From Allium sativum (lineage: Eukaryota; Streptophyta; Magnoliopsida; Asparagales; Amaryllidaceae), in assembly GCA_030737875.1 (NCBI GenBank), contig CM060924.1, forward strand, positions 150,902,197-150,966,196: a DNA stretch of 64,000 nt, written 5' to 3'. Positions 59,703 through 64,000 of the stretch are shown piece after piece. Both the position numbers and the translations under genes were made by a program. The first letter of the stretch is position 1. Every line of letters starts with the position of its first letter. The notes beneath the pieces are model-generated. The model was not told the DNA's origin, searched no databases, and was given only the letters and a program-made list of their open reading frames with translations.

Positions 59703-62700
59703 TGTAATAACCCGAAAATCTGGGCCAGTTTAAAATTTTTATTTTGGCGATTTTAGTGAATTTTGAATATTTAAAATAGATTATTTTAAATAATATCGAC
59801 GAGAAAATTTATTTTGAATAGAATTCGACGTATATATTATATACGTCGTCGTTAGAATATAAATATTTATATATAATTATAAATAGAATTGAAAATGGCG
59901 CGGTAGTTCGATAATTCGATTTCAAACTTCAATTGAATGTACCGGGTGCAAAACAATCCGGATTTTAGTGAAACCAAAAACATTAGGATCTAATAGTGAA
60001 TATCTTTCTAACGAATCCGACAAATCAAAATTTCGTAGCGAGAATCTAAAGATATGTCCAGTTGAAAATTCTGAATAGTCGCTATGGAATTCAGGCCCTT
60101 AAAAATGGACATTTTGCAAATGACCTCGGATTTCGACGAAACCACTTTGGTTGGGTCCGTGATGTCAAGTTATTGCTAGGTTTCAAATTTCATAATTTTT
60201 TGAATCAATATGTGAGCGTGGCAAAGGAAAACGTGTTTTGACCATTTCAGTTGATTTTAATCGACTGGAAATTGGCCATTTTTCTAATGATCTCAGAATT
60301 CGACGAAACTAGTTTTGTTAGGACCGTATCGTCAATACGAAGCTAGAAAATATTTTTCTGCAATTTATAGAGTTAATATGTGACCCCGGTAATTTGAAAT
60401 GTACGTTTAAAATTCAATATAGCGATTTAAATGCAAATTAAACGGAAACTGATTCAAACAGTCGAATCAGCTTGCGGTACATATTCCATTGTGTTTGGAA
60501 TGGGGGTAAAACGCTATGGGTGACAGGCGGTGGACCTCGTTTAGAGGTCGTTGGTGAAAGTCAACCTTTTTCAATTAAAAATAATTAAATTAATTAATAA
60601 ATTAAAATAACTTTTATAATAACCCCCCTCTCTCGTTTACATTCACAGAAAAAAAATTAGAAAAGATAAAAAAAAAAAAAAGGGGGGAAAGCGATCGAAG
60701 ACCGCCTCCGTTCACCGCGCCGCCATGCTGGAGGCCGCCGCACCCACCCCCTTCTGTTCCGTCGCCATCCTCCTCCCTCCTCCACGCGAGGACAGCGAGC
60801 GCCCCCCCCCCCCCCCTCTCGAACGAAGAAACCCCGTGAACCCTCCGCCTCAGACCGGACCCCCGCCCATCTACACCCACCTCGCCACCGCGAAGCCCAC
60901 CTCCGATCCTCCCCCTCTTCCACTTCCAGCCTCGCGCGAGCAGCCAATTCCCCCCCCCCCCCCCCCCACCCGTAAGTTTTTTTTTAAATTATTTATTTAT
61001 TTTTATTTTATATAAACAGTAATAAGAACCGAATTTATTTTAAAACTGATTTTGACTTTATTTTTAAAACTGATTTTGACTTTATTTTTAAAACTGATTT
61101 TTGCTTTATTTTGTAAAGTGATAAAAATATGATTTTTATATTTTTAAAGTATTAAAAATATAATCTTTACTATATAGAAATATTAAAAATATGATTTTTA
61201 TATTTTTAAAGTATTAAAAATATAATCTTTATAGGATAGAGAATATAAAAATTTCATCTTTGTATATGTAGTAAAATAAAAATCTGATTTTTATTTTATA
61301 TACGTTGAAACCAAGTGATGAAATTTAAAAAGGTGAAAACTTTAAATTTAAAAAGGTGAAAACTTTAAATTTAAAAAGGTGAAAACTTTAAATTTAAAAA
61401 GGTGAAAACTTTAAATTTAAAAAGGTGAAAACTTTAAATTTAAAAAGGTGAAATCTTTAAACTTAAAAAGGTGAAATCTTTAAATTTAAAAAGGTGAAAT
61501 CTTTAAACTTAAAAAGGTGAAATCTTTAAATTTAAAAAGACGAAATCTTTATATAGAAAATAGCGTGATAAAAATATGATTTTTAAATTGAAAGTGAACA
61601 AATAAAAATGTGATTTTTATTTTAAAGGCGTCAAAATATAAAATTGTGATTTTTGTGTATATAGTGATTACGGGCAACGAAGTGACAAAAGGCGATAGCG
61701 ATGAAGATTTCTATCAAATGAAGTGCCGTGAAGTGGATAGCTATCGGTGAGAACTTCTCACTCTTAATTCTCTTTTTCTAGATATATATATATACTAGGA
61801 TGCAGACGGTGCTTATTAGAAGCACCCGACACCCGTCCACATACCATGGACTTGTTTGTTTGGATGTTTGGTGATTGATTGAGATATTGGTTTGAATGTG
61901 GTTTGTGGTGTGAAAAATCGAATCGATAAATTGGTTAGGATTAGACGTGCGCCGTTATAAGGCGAAGGAGTAAGACTAGGTTAGACTCTTACTCCAAATT
62001 TTGTGGTTTGCATAACGAAAGTGATTTGATTGATGTGTGAATGGCGTGGGCCTTCACTAGACCGGGGATAAGGCTAGGCCTTGTCCCGTTTCTAGTATCG
62101 TGCCGTTATGCCGCCGAAATTTTCTAAAATATGTTAGAAAAATAAAAATATCATTTTATTGAATAAATGAACTGAATAGAAATTCAAGTGTTAAGATAAA
62201 TTGTTTTATCGTTAAAAATATAATTTTTAACGTGAAAGTGAATAAATAAATATTTATAAACAAATCGGTCGATTTGTTTATATACACTGATTTGACTGAT
62301 ATTGATTGGGTCGATAAATTTTACACATCGCCCAACTGCACAAATAAAATCTGTGTTTGATTGTTTGAAACCCCACACGGGTGTTGGGATGAAATTTGAT
62401 GCTCACTCATCCTGATTGATTAAATATGTCGATCGGTCGATTGACAGACTGTGTAAGCGTCAATTATTTATATTTGGTGCTTATACAGTGTAGTGCACTT
62501 TGGTTGATGATTGATTATTTTTCAAAGCTATTATATACATGTGTTGTATGGAATCCATATAATTAACGTTATATGGTGATTGATTGGGCCTCATTCCAAT
62601 TTGAAAAATAATGAATATTATAAAAGAGAATTCATGTGTTGAATATAAAAATAGTCATGTGTTGACGATGTTCATGTGTTGAGTGAAATATTTTATATAA

Positions 62701-64000
62701 TGAAATTTACATCTTTATCATATTTAAAATTAGAACTACTTCCTAGTAGAAGTCTAATTAAAATCAAACGATAGATACCATAGTTTTATAAAATATTTTA
62801 CATAACAAAAATAGTGATGTGTTGACAGTACTCATGTGTTGAGATTAGTCGTGTGATGAAAGAAATATAGATTCATGTGTTGAATGGGATAAATATTCAT
62901 TTGTTGGATAGAATAAAGGAGTTTTGAAAAATATAAAGCCGTGTTGATTAGAGATGCGTTATTTCGACGTAAACGATATTTATATCCATTTGAAAACGAT
63001 TTCGAAATGAATTGAATTGAAACGATTTCGAAATGAATTGAATTGAAAACGATTTCGAAATGAATTGAATTGAAAACGATTTCGAAATGAATTGAATTGA
63101 AAACGATTTCGAAATGAATTGAATTGAAAACGATTTCGAAATGAATTGAATTGAAAACGATTTCGAAATGAAATGAATTGAAAACGAATTCAAATTGAAT
63201 TGAAAGTGAATTGAAATGAATTCAAATTGAATTAAAATTTGAATTGAATAGAAATGAATTTTTAAAACGAATTTATAAAGAAGAATTCAATTTTGGCTTT
63301 GAATGGAAATAGTGTTGAAATGGTTTTGAAACGAAGTTAAAACGATTTATAAAGTTCGTTTTAAAAAGGAAATCGACGAAATATATATAATATATATATA
63401 TTATATATATAATGGCCTGAATAGAACGCGCCGCGCCGCGGTAGTTCGTGAATTTCGACCATTTATTTCAAACGGACATTGCGGGAGATCCGACCGTCGG
63501 ATTCTCCTAAAACAGGAACCGTTGGGTTCGTATTGAAAAGAGCTTTCCAATGAATATTAGAAATTTGAAATCTAACGGTTGGATTTGGAATTATGTCCAA
63601 ATCAAATTCGAAAAAGGTCGCTGTAAGTGCAGTTCGATGGCCGTTGTTGGAAATCGACTGTAGGGGCCTCGATAAAATTATTAAAAATATCTATAATTTG
63701 TGTAAAATTATAATAGGTGAATTGGAAAGATTTGGGCTGGAAAATTCCACATTTGAAAAGATAAAAATAGATTTTTATCGAAATGAACTAGTTTTGAACT
63801 AGAATTGAAATCAATTTATTTTTAAAATAAATAAATTGAATTTGAAAGTGATTTTGAAAATAATCGATAATTTCTATTACGTGGATTGGACTGGAGCTGA
63901 ATCGAAATTATCTTCGGGATATTTCGATGTTGGATTTCGTGACTATACAAATATTGTTATGGGGATTTGAAAGATATTTTATATCGTTATTTCCAATACG
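59703..64000 (+). repeat. 3' LTR of LARD3 (first 4298 bp; continues beyond window)
   Basis: It is collinear with 52064 onward. Net length differences come from five fewer 23-bp units, one extra TTAAAACTGATTTTGACTTT unit near 61060, and longer C runs. Single-base differences are rare (for example 61254, 61644, 63513). Leader frame, TATA box and both arrays are present. No other gene was seen. Confidence 0.92.
60725..60971 (+). other. GC-rich leader frame ending at a splice donor (LTR copy 2)
   Basis: It has the same start and frame as 53086. One added proline in the first C run (a multiple of three) keeps the frame. The second C run differs (CCCACCC before the donor), so this copy reads past the donor into the AT-rich part before stopping. 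Confidence 0.3.

Larger units (their letters stand above)
52064..64000 (+). mobile_element. LARD3: giant-LTR non-coding retrotransposon, right end beyond window
   Basis: The 5' LTR is 52064-58662, the interior 58663-59702, and the 3' LTR is 59703 to the window end. Both LTRs open TGTAATAACCCGAAAATCTG. The LTR ends CCTACA, followed by a perfect tRNA-iMet site. The LTRs look more than 99 % identical outside tandem arrays, so this is the youngest large insertion here. If the second LTR is full length the element is about 14.2 kb, with more than 90 % of it LTR. It sits in the SireB LTR next to ATATA (52059-52063). Confidence 0.92.

Overview
This window is repeat-dense nuclear DNA of a flowering plant, probably a eudicot. 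It is AT-rich, with LTR retrotransposons primed by initiator tRNA-Met, a CACTA transposon whose termini begin CACTACAAGAAAA, and telo-box-like AAACCCTA leaders. I find no host gene with an intact long reading frame, no tRNA, rRNA or CRISPR. Almost every base belongs to one nested stack of retroelements. The species cannot be told from the sequence.

Layout. (1) The oldest layer is a decayed Ty3/gypsy element, here called A, on the + strand. Its 5' LTR runs off the left edge and ends near 3604. Its gag begins at 3856, is cut at 4155, resumes at 17663 and continues through zinc knuckles, protease and the start of reverse transcriptase to 19231. (2) Element B1 (4156-17662, +) sits inside A's gag. 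It has 4.45 kb LTRs and a 1.19 kb interior with no pol. Its 3' LTR carries a 3369-bp CACTA transposon (11912-15280) with a TGT target duplication. (3) Element GypsyB (minus strand, from 19232) has the same LTR family as B1 and sits in A's reverse transcriptase. Its 3' LTR (19232-37176) is split by LARD2 (21168-34989, minus, target duplication CATTT, LTRs about 5.1-5.2 kb, 3.5 kb non-coding interior). Its interior (37177-39577) has a ruined gag/protease. Its 5' LTR begins at 39578. (4) A Sirevirus-like Ty1/copia element, SireA (minus, from 40037), sits in that 5' LTR. It has a 3.28 kb LTR, an intact 484-aa gag and no pol. (5) A second, diverged Sirevirus LTR (SireB, from 48827) sits in SireA's 5' LTR. 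(6) LARD3 (+, from 52064) sits in the SireB LTR. It has a 6599-bp LTR, a 1040-bp non-coding interior and a second LTR that runs off the right edge.

How the parts relate. Three of the elements (A, LARD2, LARD3) share LTR motifs, primer-binding site context and a leader hairpin. A once coded for gag-pol; LARD2 and LARD3 are non-coding, so they look like parasites of an A-like autonomous relative. B1 stands in the same relation to GypsyB. The main lead is a pair of leader stem-loops just 3' of the primer-binding site, preserved with compensatory base changes between elements, together with a second hairpin-bearing module that lies inside the LTR of one element and in the interior of another. These are candidates for packaging or replication signals. 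All of this is read by eye from the sequence; no alignment or folding program was run.
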